DNA from: Schlegelella aquatica
GTDB taxonomy: Bacteria; Pseudomonadota; Gammaproteobacteria; Burkholderiales; Burkholderiaceae_C
Assembly (NCBI RefSeq): GCF_026013905.1
Contig: NZ_CP110257.1
Location: 1,488,001-1,552,000 of the forward strand
DNA: 64,000 nucleotides
Reading direction: 5' to 3'
Below the pieces are notes generated by a model. The model made no database searches. It was not told the origin of the DNA and saw nothing but the letters and a program-made list of their open reading frames with translations. Position 1 is the stretch's first letter, and each line of letters starts with the position of its first letter. Shown here piece by piece: positions 45,253 through 54,482 of this stretch. Both the position numbers and the translations under genes were made by a program.

Positions 45253-46470
45253 TCACTGCGCGTAGCGTCCCAGTTCCATCTTGGCGATCGAGTTGCGGTG
45301 CACCTCGTCCGGCCCGTCGGCCAGCCGCAGCGTGCGAGCGCCGGCATAGTAGTTGGCCAGCGGGAAGTCGTCGCACACGCCCGCGCCGCCGTGGGCCTGG
45401 ATCGCCCAGTCGATGACCTTGCAGGCCATCGAAGGTGCGACGACCTTGATCATCGCGATCTCGGCCTTGGCCGCCTTGTTGCCGGCCACATCCATCATCC
45501 ATGCGGCTTTGAGGGTCAGCAAGCGGGCCTGCTCGATCAGGCACCGCGCCTCCGCGATGCGCTCTTGCGTCACCGTCTGCGCGGCGATGGGTTTGCCGAA
45601 CGCCACGCGTGTGCTCACCCGCTTGCACATCAACTCGAGCGAGCGCTCCGCCAGCCCGATCAGGCGCATGCAGTGATGAATGCGGCCGGGGCCCAGGCGC
45701 CCCTGGGCGATTTCGAACCCGCGGCCTTCGCCGAGCAGCATGTTGCTCGCCGGCACCCGCACGTTCTCGAACAACACCTCCATGTGGCCGTGCGGGGCGT
45801 CGTCGTAGCCGAAGACGTTCAGCGGGCGCAGGATCTTCACGCCCGGTGCGTCGGCGGGCACCAGAATCATCGACTGCTGCTGGTGCTTCGGCGCGCCGGG
45901 GTCCGTCTTGCCCATGAAGATCATGATCTTGCAACGCGGGTCACCGGCACCCGAGGTCCACCACTTGCGGCCGTTGATGACGTAGCCGTCACCGTCGCGC
46001 TCGATGCGCGCGCAGATGTTGGTCGCGTCGGACGAGGCCACCTCGGGCTCCGTCATCGCGAAGGCACTGCGGATCTTGCCTGCCAGAAGCGGCTCCAGCC
46101 ACTGCTTCTTCTGCTCGGGCGTGCCGTAGCGCACCAGCACTTCCATGTTGCCGGTATCGGGAGCCGAGCAGTTGAAGACCTCGCTCGCCCACGGCACGCG
46201 GCCCATGATCTCGGCCAGCGGCGCGTACTCCTGGTTGGTCAGCCCCGCGCCGTATTCGCTTTCCGGCAGGAACAGGTTCCACAGCCCTGCGGCCTGGGCC
46301 TTGGGCTTGAGTTCCTCGATCAGCTGCAGGGGCGTCCAGCGCTTGCCGGCGCGAGTGTTGGCCTCGATCTCGGCCCAGTAGCGGCCTTCGTTCGGGTAGA
46401 TGTGTTCGTCCATGAAGGCGCGCAGCTTGGCCTGCAGCTCCTTCGTGCGCGGGGAGTAGTCGAAGTCCAT
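45253..46470 (-). CDS. Acyl-CoA dehydrogenase, ACAD10/11-like
   Basis: A 405-residue FAD-dependent dehydrogenase. Blocks include [20 protein letters not shown] (FAD and substrate site), [18 protein letters not shown] and [20 protein letters not shown] near the C-terminus. Immediately upstream and probably co-transcribed is an aminoglycoside-phosphotransferase-like kinase; in animals these two domains are fused in ACAD10/ACAD11, which degrade 4-hydroxy fatty acids via a phosphorylated intermediate. The same role here is inference from that pairing. The start at 46470 is supported by the conserved [13 protein letters not shown] opening. Confidence 0.93.
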   Translation of the reverse strand: MDFDYSPRTKELQAKLRAFMDEHIYPNEGRYWAEIEANTRAGKRWTPLQLIEELKPKAQAAGLWNLFLPESEYGAGLTNQEYAPLAEIMGRVPWASEVFNCSAPDTGNMEVLVRYGTPEQKKQWLEPLLAGKIRSAFAMTEPEVASSDATNICARIERDGDGYVINGRKWWTSGAGDPRCKIMIFMGKTDPGAPKHQQQSMILVPADAPGVKILRPLNVFGYDDAPHGHMEVLFENVRVPASNMLLGEGRGFEIAQGRLGPGRIHHCMRLIGLAERSLELMCKRVSTRVAFGKPIAAQTVTQERIAEARCLIEQARLLTLKAAWMMDVAGNKAAKAEIAMIKVVAPSMACKVIDWAIQAHGGAGVCDDFPLANYYAGARTLRLADGPDEVHRNSIAKMELGRYAQ

Positions 46471-46507
46471 GGGGGATCTCCGTGAGGGGGGAAAGGTCGC
46501 GGTCGTC

Positions 46508-47584
46508 TCAGACCTGCTGGGCGTACTTCCAGGCCAGCTCAGCCATCGGGCGGGCACCAGCGGCGGCCTGTCGCGCCTGCTCGCTGGAGGCCGTGCCGTC
46601 CACCACACGTTTGGCGATGCCTTGCAGGATGCCGGCGATGCGGAACATGTTGTAGGCGAGGTAGAAGTTCCAGTCGGCCATCACCGCGGCCGGGTCGCCC
46701 CGGCCCGTGCGCTGGCAATAGCGGCGCACGTACTCGCGCTCATCGGGGATGCCGAGCGCCGCCAGGTCGAGGCCGCCGATGCCGCGGAACGCGCCCGGGG
46801 GGATGTGCCAGGACATGCAGTGGTAGCTGAAGTCGGCCAGCGGATGGCCGAGCGTGGAGAGCTCCCAGTCCAGCACCGCCAGCACGCGCGGCTCGCTGCG
46901 GTGGAAGATCAGGTTGTCGAGCCGGTAGTCCCCGTGGACGATCGACACCTGGCTCTCGTCGCGTGCGCTCGCCGGGATGTGCGCAGGCAGCCACTCGATG
47001 AGGCGATCCATCGCCTCGATGGGGTCGGTGATGGACGCCTGATACTGCCTGGTCCAGCGCGCGATCTGCCGCTCGAAGTAGTTGCCCGGTTTGCCGTAAT
47101 CAGCCAGCCCGCGCGCACGGAAGTCGACCGAGTGCAGCGCCGCGATGACGCGGTTCATCTCATCGTAGATCGCATCGCGCTCGGCGGGCGTCATGCCGGG
47201 CAGCGACTGGTCCCACAGCACGCGGCCTTCGACGAACTCCATCACGTAGAAGGCACGCCCGATGATGGACTCGTCCTCACACAGCAGGTGCATCTGCGCC
47301 ACGGGCACCGGCGTGCCGTGCAGCGCCTGCATGACGCGAAACTCCCGCTCGATGGCGTGCGCCGAAGGCAGCAGCTTGGCCACCGGGCCCGGCTTGGCCC
47401 GCATCACGTAGCTGCGCGAGGGCGTATTGAGCTTGTACGTGGGGTTGGACTGCCCCCCCTTGAACTGCTCCACCGTCAACGGGCCTTGGAAGCCCGCGAG
47501 GTGCTGCGTGAGGTACTGTTCGAGCCGCGCGATGTCGAATGCATGCTGCGCGGCCACGGGCCGAGTCCCGGTATAGGCATCCAT
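46508..47584 (-). CDS. Phosphotransferase family kinase (ACAD10/11 N-domain-like)
   Basis: A 358-residue protein-kinase-fold enzyme of the APH family. The N-lobe has [19 protein letters not shown] and a lysine in [14 protein letters not shown]. The catalytic loop is [15 protein letters not shown] (about residues 220-234) and the metal loop is [20 protein letters not shown]. It pairs with the acyl-CoA dehydrogenase 37 bases downstream. By analogy with ACAD10/11 it would phosphorylate hydroxyacyl-CoA, not an antibiotic. Start at ATG 47584. Confidence 0.9.
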   Translation of the reverse strand: MDAYTGTRPVAAQHAFDIARLEQYLTQHLAGFQGPLTVEQFKGGQSNPTYKLNTPSRSYVMRAKPGPVAKLLPSAHAIEREFRVMQALHGTPVPVAQMHLLCEDESIIGRAFYVMEFVEGRVLWDQSLPGMTPAERDAIYDEMNRVIAALHSVDFRARGLADYGKPGNYFERQIARWTRQYQASITDPIEAMDRLIEWLPAHIPASARDESQVSIVHGDYRLDNLIFHRSEPRVLAVLDWELSTLGHPLADFSYHCMSWHIPPGAFRGIGGLDLAALGIPDEREYVRRYCQRTGRGDPAAVMADWNFYLAYNMFRIAGILQGIAKRVVDGTASSEQARQAAAGARPMAELAWKYAQQV

Positions 47585-47687
47585 CAGTGTGCTCCCCCTG
47601 GGGTGCTGTGGCGCACGTTCTGCCCGCGGGGCGCCCGTGTGCCGTGCGATCGGCGCAAGCCGGCCGTGCCTGCCCGAGAGGCCTCGC

Positions 47688-48395
47688 TCAGACGCCTTCC
47701 GCGATCGCCATCAATCTCGACTTCGACAGCACGACGAGACGGGTGGGCTCGATGCGCACCGCACCTTCGCGCTCGAAGGCCTTCAGCTCCTGGTTGACAC
47801 GTTGCCGGGAGGCGCCCAGCAACTGCGCCAGGTCCTCCTGCGCCAGTTGCAGCCCGATGCGGATCTCTTCGCCCTGCGGCACGCCGTAGCTGCGCGCCAA
47901 CAGCAGCAACTGCTTGGCCAATCTGGCGGCCAGCGGCAGGGTGTTGAGGTCCTCGATCAGATTGAACATCAGTCGCAGACGACGGCAGTTGAGCCGCAAC
48001 AAGGCGTCGTACAGCTCCGTGTGTTGCTGCAGCAACTCCTTGAAGTCGGGCTTGCGCACGACGAGCAGCGTGGTGTCGCCATGCGCGTTCGCATCGTGCG
48101 TGCGAGGCAGGCCATCGAACAGCGCGATATCGCCGAACCACGTACCCGGCTCCACATACGTGAGGGTGATCTGCTTGCCCGACAGCGATACCGAGCTCAC
48201 CCGCACCGCGCCCTTGGCCACGCCGATCCACTCGTCGGCGGGTTGCCCCCGAGACGAGAGCAGCGCGCCGTCCGGCACCCGACGTACCGTCGCTCGCGAG
48301 AGGATCGCAAACCGCAGCGATGGCGACAACTTGGAGAACCACGGGCCGGACTCGATGGCATTGCGTTCGGCGATTGTAAGAACGGGGGTGTTCAT
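47688..48395 (-). CDS. Crp/Fnr family transcription regulator
   Basis: A 235-residue regulator. The N-terminal cyclic-nucleotide-binding-type beta-roll (about 20-135) includes LSSRGQPADEWIGVAKGAVR and EPGTWFGDIALFDGLPRTHD. The PGTWFG(D/E) block resembles the phosphate-binding cassette, but the usual Arg-Thr/Ser pair is altered, so the ligand is uncertain. A long dimer helix leads to a winged helix-turn-helix (LAQLLGASRQRVNQELKAFE). There is no Fnr-type cysteine cluster. It diverges from the class II aldolase gene. Confidence 0.9.
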   Translation of the reverse strand: MNTPVLTIAERNAIESGPWFSKLSPSLRFAILSRATVRRVPDGALLSSRGQPADEWIGVAKGAVRVSSVSLSGKQITLTYVEPGTWFGDIALFDGLPRTHDANAHGDTTLLVVRKPDFKELLQQHTELYDALLRLNCRRLRLMFNLIEDLNTLPLAARLAKQLLLLARSYGVPQGEEIRIGLQLAQEDLAQLLGASRQRVNQELKAFEREGAVRIEPTRLVVLSKSRLMAIAEGV

Positions 48396-48535
48396 GCTTT
48401 GTCGCTGACGTGACAGGGGCGGCAGTTGAGGAAGATTATGTTCCCCTGGAGGACGCGCGGTTTCGCCCCGGGGGGCAATGCCCCCCATGGAACGGGGGGT
48501 CGCCGGCCTCGCCCACATGACGAGAGGAGACGACG

Positions 48536-49309
48536 ATGACATCGACATTGCAGATTCCCAGCCGCCGGGGGCAGGTGAGCGAGGAGGAGTGGAAGGTCCG
48601 CGTCGACCTGGCCGCGGCCTACCGCCTGGTCGCGGCCTTCCGGTGGGACGATCTGGTTTTCACGCACATCACGGCGCGCGTGCCGGGCACACAGGATCAG
48701 TTCCTGATCAACCCATATGGATTGCTGTTCGACGAGATCACTGCGTCCAGCCTCGTGAAGATCGATGTGCAGGGCAACAAGCTCGACGACAGCCCCTATC
48801 CCGTCAACCCGGCCGGGTTCACGATCCACAGCGCGATCCATGCGGCCCGGCACGATGCGCAATGCGTGCTGCATACGCACACGCTGAACGGGGTGGCGGT
48901 CTCGGCCCAGAAGCAGGGGGTGCTGCCGCTGTCGCAGCAGTCGATCTTCGTCCTGTCCAGCCTGGCCTACCACGACTACGAAGGCGTCGCCCTGCGCGAG
49001 GACGAGAAGGCCCGCCTCGTGCGCGATCTGGGCGACAAGAACTTCCTCATGCTGCGCAACCACGGCCTGCTCACGCTGGGCCCCTCGGTGGCAGAAGCCT
49101 TCCTGGCGATGTACCTGTTCGAGTCCGTGTGCGCGATCCAGGTGAGGGCGATGGCCGGCGGCGGCGAGCTGGTGCACGTGGACCCGGCGATCGTCTGCAC
49201 GGCGCAGGAGCAGGCGCGGCAGGTGACGCGCGGGCAGGGCGGCGGGGCGCTGACGTGGCCGGGCTTGCTGCGCCGGCTCGATCGGATCGATCCCGGCTTC
49301 CGCGAGTGA
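48536..49309 (+). CDS. Class II aldolase/adducin family protein
   Basis: A 257-residue protein of the fuculose-aldolase/adducin fold. Metal ligands are visible in VLHTHTLNGVAVSAQKQ (HxH, about residues 114-117) and in MLRNHGLLTLGPSVAEAF (about 165). The N-terminal ITARVPGTQDQFLINPYGLL is typical of the decarboxylase/adducin-like subgroup. The substrate is unknown. GAGGAGA precedes the ATG. The 140-base divergent region upstream holds a GC-palindromic stretch (48470-48510). Confidence 0.88.
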   Translation: MTSTLQIPSRRGQVSEEEWKVRVDLAAAYRLVAAFRWDDLVFTHITARVPGTQDQFLINPYGLLFDEITASSLVKIDVQGNKLDDSPYPVNPAGFTIHSAIHAARHDAQCVLHTHTLNGVAVSAQKQGVLPLSQQSIFVLSSLAYHDYEGVALREDEKARLVRDLGDKNFLMLRNHGLLTLGPSVAEAFLAMYLFESVCAIQVRAMAGGGELVHVDPAIVCTAQEQARQVTRGQGGGALTWPGLLRRLDRIDPGFRE

Positions 49310-49326
49310 CCACGGCGAGTGAGGGG

Positions 49327-49349
49327 GGCGAGGCGCTGAGGGCCTCGCC
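49327..49349. terminator. Hairpin between convergent genes
   Basis: GGCGAGGC (49327-49334) and GCCTCGCC (49342-49349) form an 8-bp stem with a 7-base loop between the aldolase and histidine phosphatase stops. There is no T-run, so termination strength is uncertain. Confidence 0.45.
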
Positions 49350-49353
49350 GTGT

Positions 49354-50085
49354 TCACGTCTTGGGCGAAGAGCCCTCCAGCCGCAGGTACTGCGCCAGCA
49401 GCTTCTCCATCGTGGTGTAGCGCTCCCGCTCGTGCAGCCACTGCGTGGGCGCGAGATTGACGGCACGCACGACGCAGTCGCGCCGGCCTACGTCCACCAC
49501 GTTGATGCAAGCGGGGGCCTGTTCCATGCGCCCCAGGAAGCAGCGCTGCCCCGCCAGCAGGTACGACAGCAGTGCCCGGTTCACGCCGCCATGCAGCACC
49601 AGCAGCATCTGCTTCCAGCCGTCGTCGGTCAGCAGTTCCTGAAAGGGGGGCAGCACGCGGTCCAGCATCTCGCCCACCGACTCCCCGCCGAGGAATCGGG
49701 CCGACTCGTCCACGAAGCCCTGGAACACCCCGAGGAACGCATCCTTCAGAGCCTCGCGCGGGATGTCCGAGAGCCGCCCGGGGCGGATCTCCTGGAGTCG
49801 CTCGTCGGTGTGGATGGGCACTTGCAGGCCCGCGGCCTCGAGCACGCGCTGCGCGGTCTCCACCGTTCGAGGCAGGCCGCTCGTGACGACGCGATCGAAG
49901 CGCACCCCTACCGCCGCAAACAACTCGCCCGCGGCTGCGGCCTGCTCGCGCCCGGTGTCGTTGAGGGGGACCGTCTCGGGCGGCACCGGCGTGCCATCGG
50001 GCAGGAAGTAGTCCACCGAGCCGTGGCGCATCAGGTAGATGCGGCGGCGCTTGGGTTGCCAGTCGTGCAAGTTCATGGGAGACAT
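49354..50085 (-). CDS. Histidine phosphatase (phosphoglycerate mutase-like) family protein
   Basis: A 243-residue branch-1 histidine phosphatase. The phospho-acceptor motif is RRIYLMRHGSVDYFL (RHG, about residue 19), with the second basic block FDRVVTSGLPRTVETAQRVL and the late catalytic His in MLLVLHGGVNRALLSYL. The substrate is not predictable. The start is uncertain: ATG at 50085 is chosen, while GTG 50103 and ATG 50076 are alternatives. It follows the enoyl-CoA hydratase gene by 51 bases. Confidence 0.87.
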   Translation of the reverse strand: MSPMNLHDWQPKRRRIYLMRHGSVDYFLPDGTPVPPETVPLNDTGREQAAAAGELFAAVGVRFDRVVTSGLPRTVETAQRVLEAAGLQVPIHTDERLQEIRPGRLSDIPREALKDAFLGVFQGFVDESARFLGGESVGEMLDRVLPPFQELLTDDGWKQMLLVLHGGVNRALLSYLLAGQRCFLGRMEQAPACINVVDVGRRDCVVRAVNLAPTQWLHERERYTTMEKLLAQYLRLEGSSPKT

Positions 50086-50136
50086 CGGAGGAGAGGCGCG
50101 CACATCGCTCGCCCGCCTTGGGGGTTGTAGACCGCT

Positions 50137-50916
50137 TCAGCGATATCGCGGCTCGCGCTTCTCGAAGAACGCGTCGATGCCTTCCGCCCCGTTGGGGTGA
50201 AGCAAGTTGTCGACGAAGGCGTCACGCTCGGCATCGAGTTGCTGGGGCAGGGGCTGGGTCGGCCAGTGGTTCAGGAGTTCCTTCGTGGAGGCGAGCACGT
50301 TCGGCGCCCGACGGGTCACTTGCTGCGCCAGCTTGAGAGCTTCGCTCAGGCTGAGTCCCGTGTCTGTCACTCGATTGACAAGGCCCCACGCATGAAGCTG
50401 CTCGGACGTGACCGGTTCGGCCGTCCACAGCAGTTGCGCCACCAATTGGCGTGGCAGGGCTTGCATCAGATGCCAGGTGAGCCCGCCGTCGGGCGAGAGG
50501 CCGACCCTCGAGTACGCCATCGAGAAGCGGGCATCGCGGGCCGCCACGACGAGATCGCAGGCCAGCGCGATCGACACGCCCGCCCCCGCCGCCGCTCCTT
50601 CCACCGCAGCGATCACCGGCTTGGGGAAGGTGCGGATGGCTTCGATCCACCGGTGGAAGCGCTCGATGCGAGCCGTCTGCACCTCGGGCCCGAGGCGGGC
50701 GTTCTCGCGCAGCTTGTGCAGGTTGCCTCCCGCGCAGAAGATCCCGTGGGCCCCCGTGATGACGACGCTGCGAATCTCCTCGGACGACTCGGCGACGTTG
50801 AGCGCCTCGACGGCGCCGGCGGTGATCTCCTCGGACAGCGCGTTGCGCGTGTCGGGGTCGCTCATGATGAGGACGAGCGTGCTGTCCTGGCGTTCGGTAC
50901 GAAGCTCGCTGGGCAT
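50137..50916 (-). CDS. Enoyl-CoA hydratase/isomerase family protein
   Basis: A 259-residue crotonase-fold enzyme. The oxyanion-hole segments are HGIFCAGGNLHKLRENA and EGAAAGAGVSIALACDLVVA, and the catalytic region is YSRVGLSPDGGLTWHLM. The first glutamate of classical hydratases is replaced in AAAGAG, while an Asp sits in LSPDGG, a pattern found in isomerase-like or acyl-CoA-specific branches. It lies in a run of lipid-related genes. Start at ATG 50916 (MPSELRTERQDS). Confidence 0.9.
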   Translation of the reverse strand: MPSELRTERQDSTLVLIMSDPDTRNALSEEITAGAVEALNVAESSEEIRSVVITGAHGIFCAGGNLHKLRENARLGPEVQTARIERFHRWIEAIRTFPKPVIAAVEGAAAGAGVSIALACDLVVAARDARFSMAYSRVGLSPDGGLTWHLMQALPRQLVAQLLWTAEPVTSEQLHAWGLVNRVTDTGLSLSEALKLAQQVTRRAPNVLASTKELLNHWPTQPLPQQLDAERDAFVDNLLHPNGAEGIDAFFEKREPRYR

Positions 50917-51114
50917 GGGTTCTGCTCCGTCGTCGTGGCCGTCCCATTGTGCATGAGGCGAACCGCTGAAAGGGGAGGGAGAGGGGACGGTCCGAGCAAC
51001 CGCCCGAGGGCGGGCCAAGCGCCCCGGTGGCTCCGGCACGCTCCAGGGGGCGCCTGCGGGCGATGCGACGATCGTGCCGCGACCCCCACGTCCTTACTGC
51101 GACGTTACAAGAAG

Positions 51115-51130
51115 GCACGTGGTCACGTGC
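51115..51130. promoter_or_regulatory. Inverted repeat upstream of fimV-like gene
   Basis: GCACGTG (51115-51121) and CACGTGC (51124-51130) are perfect 7-base arms around GT. They end 32 bases before the ATG at 51163 and just before TAGAGT (51131-51136), so a bound factor would overlap the promoter. Confidence 0.45.
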
Positions 51131-51162
51131 TAGAGTCCGTCACAAATTGATACTGCAGCCGA

Positions 51163-53229
51163 ATGAAGATTCAACGCGTCCAGCTCGCTTGCATGATCGC
51201 GCTGCTGGGTGCTCCGTCGCTGAGTACCGCCCTCGGCTGGGGCAACCCGCGCACCTCTGCCGTGCTCGGCCGGCCTCTCGATTTCGCCGTCCCTGTGCGT
51301 GTCGAGCCCGGTGAGGAGTTCGCATCCGAATGCGTGGACGCGGAAGTCCACTTCGGTGAGTCTCGCGTCTCCGGTTCCCAGGTGCAGGTGCGTGTCGAAC
51401 CGCTCCCTGGCGCTGCGGGCGAGCGGCTCGTCAGGGTGCAGACGACGGCCAGCATCGAAGAGCCGATCGTGTCGATTCAGGTCGGCACGGGCTGCCGCGC
51501 TCGCCTCGTGCGCAAGTTCGTGGCCTTCGCCGACCCGCCTCTCGTCGCCACCGACGGGACGGCACTGCCAGGCGTTTCCGGGCTGCCTTCGACGAGCGGT
51601 GCGGCAGCGCAGGAAGGGCGGCGCCCTCGCGCCGAAGCCCCACGCACCGGCCCTTCTGCCCAGGCGTCGGGCGAAGGGGCCTCCAAGACGAACGAGCGTC
51701 GAGCGGCGTCCCGGACTGCGGCGCGCGAGCGGGCCGATGCCTCGCGTGGTCGAGCTTCGGTGGTGCCGTCGTCATCCCCGCGCTCCGAGGCGAAGGCAGG
51801 TCCGGGGGCCCCCCGCACACCCGCGCCGCAGCCCGCCCCGCGACTCAAGCTCGATCCGCTCGAACTCGAGTCGGTCGCGTCCTTGCGCCTGACGCACGAG
51901 CCGTCCGGCGCTTCGTCGACCAGCGACCCGGCGCAGCGCGAGGCTGCCGCAGCGTTGTGGGCCGGCATGAGCGCCACCCCCGAAGAGGCGGCCAGTGCCA
52001 GCGCAAGAATGCAGGCGCTGGAGCAGAGCCTGCAGCAGCTGCGCGCCGAGTCGGCCCGCACCCGAGAGAGCCTCGAGTCGCTGCAAGCCCAGTTGCGCGC
52101 AGCCCGAGAGGACCGCTACGCCAACCCCCTCGTCTACGCCCTGGGGGCCCTGTCCGCCGCGCTCGCCGCGGCTCTGCTGTGGGTGCTCGCGCGCCGCGGT
52201 GCGCCGCCGGCGCGTCAATGGTGGGCTCCCTCGGCCCTGGCCGAGAGCCGGCGCCGCGCCCTGGAAGAGGAGGTGTCGGCGTTGCAGAGTGAGCGACGCG
52301 ACTCGGCGGATCGGCCGAAGGCCGACGTCCGACGCCCGTCCGGCCCTGCCACGTTCTGCGAGGAGGCCCAACCGGCGCCGAGGGCCGGGCCCGCCGTGGA
52401 GGCCCCGTCGCCGGTGGCGTCTGCCGCGGCCGCGCCTGCGCCGCGCGCGGTGCTGCCCCTGCGCGAGGACCACGCTCACAACGGCAAGGTCTCGGTCGAG
52501 GAACTGATCGACCTGGAACAGCAGGCGGAGTTCTTCGTGGCCCTCGGGCAGGAGGAGTCCGCCATCGCGTTGCTGCAGAGTCATGTGCAGCATCACCCCG
52601 ACGGCAGCCCGCTGCCGTACCTGAAGTTGATGGAGCTCCACCAGCAGCGCGGCGACCGCGAAGCCTACGAGTCGGTGCGCGGCGAGTTCAACCAGCGGTT
52701 CAACGCGTATGCGCCGGCCTGGGAAGAATCACTGGCCGACGGGCGCTCGTTGGAGGACTACCCCGCCGTGATCTCGCGGCTGCAGGGGCTGTGGGAGACG
52801 CCGGCGCGGGCACTGGAGGTGCTGCAGGCTTCGCTGCTGCGGCGCGACGCCTCGGCCCAAACCTTCGACCTGCCCGCGTATCGCGAGTTGCTGCTGCTGT
52901 ACTCCATCGCGGGCGAGCGGGTGGAACATGCCGACGAAGGCGGGGTGGACATCCTGCTGCCTTTCGACGAACCCGCACCTCGCTTTGGGCAGACGATGCT
53001 GGAGCCGCTGACGGCTGCGGGGGCGGCACCTGGGCCGGACACTGGACCCGCGGCACCGCCCGCGCCTCAGTTCGAGATCGACCTGCCGCTGGACGACTTC
53101 CCGCCTGTTCCCGCGCCGTCACCTGCTCCCGTGGACCACCCTCCCGGACGTGTCATCGATTTCGAGCCGGTGGACCTGGATGTGAACGTCCCGGCCCGCG
53201 GCGGCGACGGCCGCACGGGCCGCGGCTGA
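51163..53229 (+). CDS. FimV/TspA-like peptidoglycan-associated polarity protein
   Basis: A 688-residue inner-membrane protein. Residues 1-24 are a signal peptide, followed by the FimV N-terminal beta domain (GWGNPRTSAVLGRPLDFAVP to about residue 125). A long Ala/Pro-rich linker and a coiled coil (MQALEQSLQQLRAESARTRE) precede one transmembrane helix at about 322-345. The acidic cytoplasmic part has FimV-type TPR-like sequence (LIDLEQQAEFFVALGQEESA). No LysM domain is visible, unlike Pseudomonas FimV, and the usual asd and truA neighbours are missing, so it is probably a paralogue. Confidence 0.85.
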   Translation: MKIQRVQLACMIALLGAPSLSTALGWGNPRTSAVLGRPLDFAVPVRVEPGEEFASECVDAEVHFGESRVSGSQVQVRVEPLPGAAGERLVRVQTTASIEEPIVSIQVGTGCRARLVRKFVAFADPPLVATDGTALPGVSGLPSTSGAAAQEGRRPRAEAPRTGPSAQASGEGASKTNERRAASRTAARERADASRGRASVVPSSSPRSEAKAGPGAPRTPAPQPAPRLKLDPLELESVASLRLTHEPSGASSTSDPAQREAAAALWAGMSATPEEAASASARMQALEQSLQQLRAESARTRESLESLQAQLRAAREDRYANPLVYALGALSAALAAALLWVLARRGAPPARQWWAPSALAESRRRALEEEVSALQSERRDSADRPKADVRRPSGPATFCEEAQPAPRAGPAVEAPSPVASAAAAPAPRAVLPLREDHAHNGKVSVEELIDLEQQAEFFVALGQEESAIALLQSHVQHHPDGSPLPYLKLMELHQQRGDREAYESVRGEFNQRFNAYAPAWEESLADGRSLEDYPAVISRLQGLWETPARALEVLQASLLRRDASAQTFDLPAYRELLLLYSIAGERVEHADEGGVDILLPFDEPAPRFGQTMLEPLTAAGAAPGPDTGPAAPPAPQFEIDLPLDDFPPVPAPSPAPVDHPPGRVIDFEPVDLDVNVPARGGDGRTGRG

Positions 53230-53242
53230 TCGGCGCGCGTGT

Positions 53243-54469
53243 TCAGAGACGGGCGAGCCGCTGGAGCGCGAGCTGCAGCGTTTCATCCTTCTTGGCATAG
53301 CAGAAGCGGACCACGCGCTGCTCGCGTCCCGCTTCGTAGAACACCGACAGAGGAATGGCGGCCACGCCGATCTCCGTCGTCAGCCACCGGCAGAACGAGA
53401 CTTCGTCCATGTCGCTGATGGCGCTGTAGTCGACGCACTGGAAGTAGCTTCCCTCGCTGGGCAGCAGACGAAAGCGCGTGGATGCGAGTCCGGTGCGGAA
53501 CAGATCGCGCTTGCGCTGATAGAACGCGGGGAGATCCATGTAGGGCCGGGGATCGGCCATGTACTGGGCCAGTGCGTGTTGCGTCGGCGTGTGGACCGTG
53601 AAGACGTTGAACTGATGCACCTTGCGGAACTCGTGCATCAGCGTCGCCGGGGCGGCCACGTAGCCCACCTTCCAGCCCGTGACGTGGTAGGTCTTGCCGA
53701 AGCTCGACACGATGAACGCCCGGGCGGCAAGCAGCGGGTGCCTGGCCACGCTCTCGTGGGCGCGCCCGTCATAGACCATGTGCTCGTACACCTCGTCGGC
53801 GATGAGCAGCACATCGGTGGGGGCGAGCAGTTCCGCAAGCCGACGCATGTCGGCCGCGCTCCATACGGTGGCGCTGGGGTTGTGGGGGGTGTTGACGATG
53901 ATGGCCCGCGTGCGCGGGCCGATCGCCGCGGCGATGCGATCGAAGTCCGGGCGGAAGTCCCCCGGTTCGCCGCTGCGGCCCAGGGGGACGAAGACGGCCT
54001 TGCCGCCGGCGAGTTCGATGTTCGGCACGTAACTGTCGTAGCACGGCTCGAGCACGATGACTTCGTCGCCGGGCCGCACGACGGCCAGGATGGCGGTCAA
54101 GATGGCCTGGGTCGCGCCGGCGGTCACGGTGATCTCCTGCGTCGGGTCGTAACGCCGGCCGTACAGCCTCTCGATCTTGTCGGCGATCGCCTCCCGCAGC
54201 GCGGGAACTCCGGCCATCGGAGGGTATTGGTTGTGGCCCGCCTGCATGGCGGCCGTCAAGCAGTCGACGAGCTTCGGATCGCACCCGAAGTCCGGGAACC
54301 CCTGACCGAGGTTGACCGCGTCGTGCTCCTGCGCGAGGGCGGACATGACCGTGAAGATCGTCGTACCGACCTTGGGCAGTTTGGTCGTGACCGCGGGCGT
54401 GCGCGGGCTGGTGTGGGCCGTCACATCGCCGGGCGCGGGGAAGGAGGAGGCGGGTCGGATCGAGTTCAT
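53243..54469 (-). CDS. PLP-dependent aminotransferase (methionine aminotransferase-like)
   Basis: A 408-residue class I aminotransferase. DAVNLGQGFPDFGCDPKLVD near residue 50, NTPHNPSATVWSAADM, IADEVYEHMVYDG and the PLP lysine in VSSFGKTYHVTGWKVGY (about residue 257) place it in the YbdL/kynurenine-aminotransferase group, which uses methionine or aromatic amino acids. The first ~28 residues are an unconserved extension. It lies 13 bases after the CysB-like regulator on the same strand, a hint at a sulfur amino-acid link. Confidence 0.92.
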   Translation of the reverse strand: MNSIRPASSFPAPGDVTAHTSPRTPAVTTKLPKVGTTIFTVMSALAQEHDAVNLGQGFPDFGCDPKLVDCLTAAMQAGHNQYPPMAGVPALREAIADKIERLYGRRYDPTQEITVTAGATQAILTAILAVVRPGDEVIVLEPCYDSYVPNIELAGGKAVFVPLGRSGEPGDFRPDFDRIAAAIGPRTRAIIVNTPHNPSATVWSAADMRRLAELLAPTDVLLIADEVYEHMVYDGRAHESVARHPLLAARAFIVSSFGKTYHVTGWKVGYVAAPATLMHEFRKVHQFNVFTVHTPTQHALAQYMADPRPYMDLPAFYQRKRDLFRTGLASTRFRLLPSEGSYFQCVDYSAISDMDEVSFCRWLTTEIGVAAIPLSVFYEAGREQRVVRFCYAKKDETLQLALQRLARL

Positions 54470-54482
54470 GGTTCGGGACGCT

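Noticed and set aside
46508..47584. Aminoglycoside resistance gene
   Set aside because: The kinase motifs are APH-like, but pairing with an acyl-CoA dehydrogenase and the ACAD10/11 likeness make a metabolic role far more likely.
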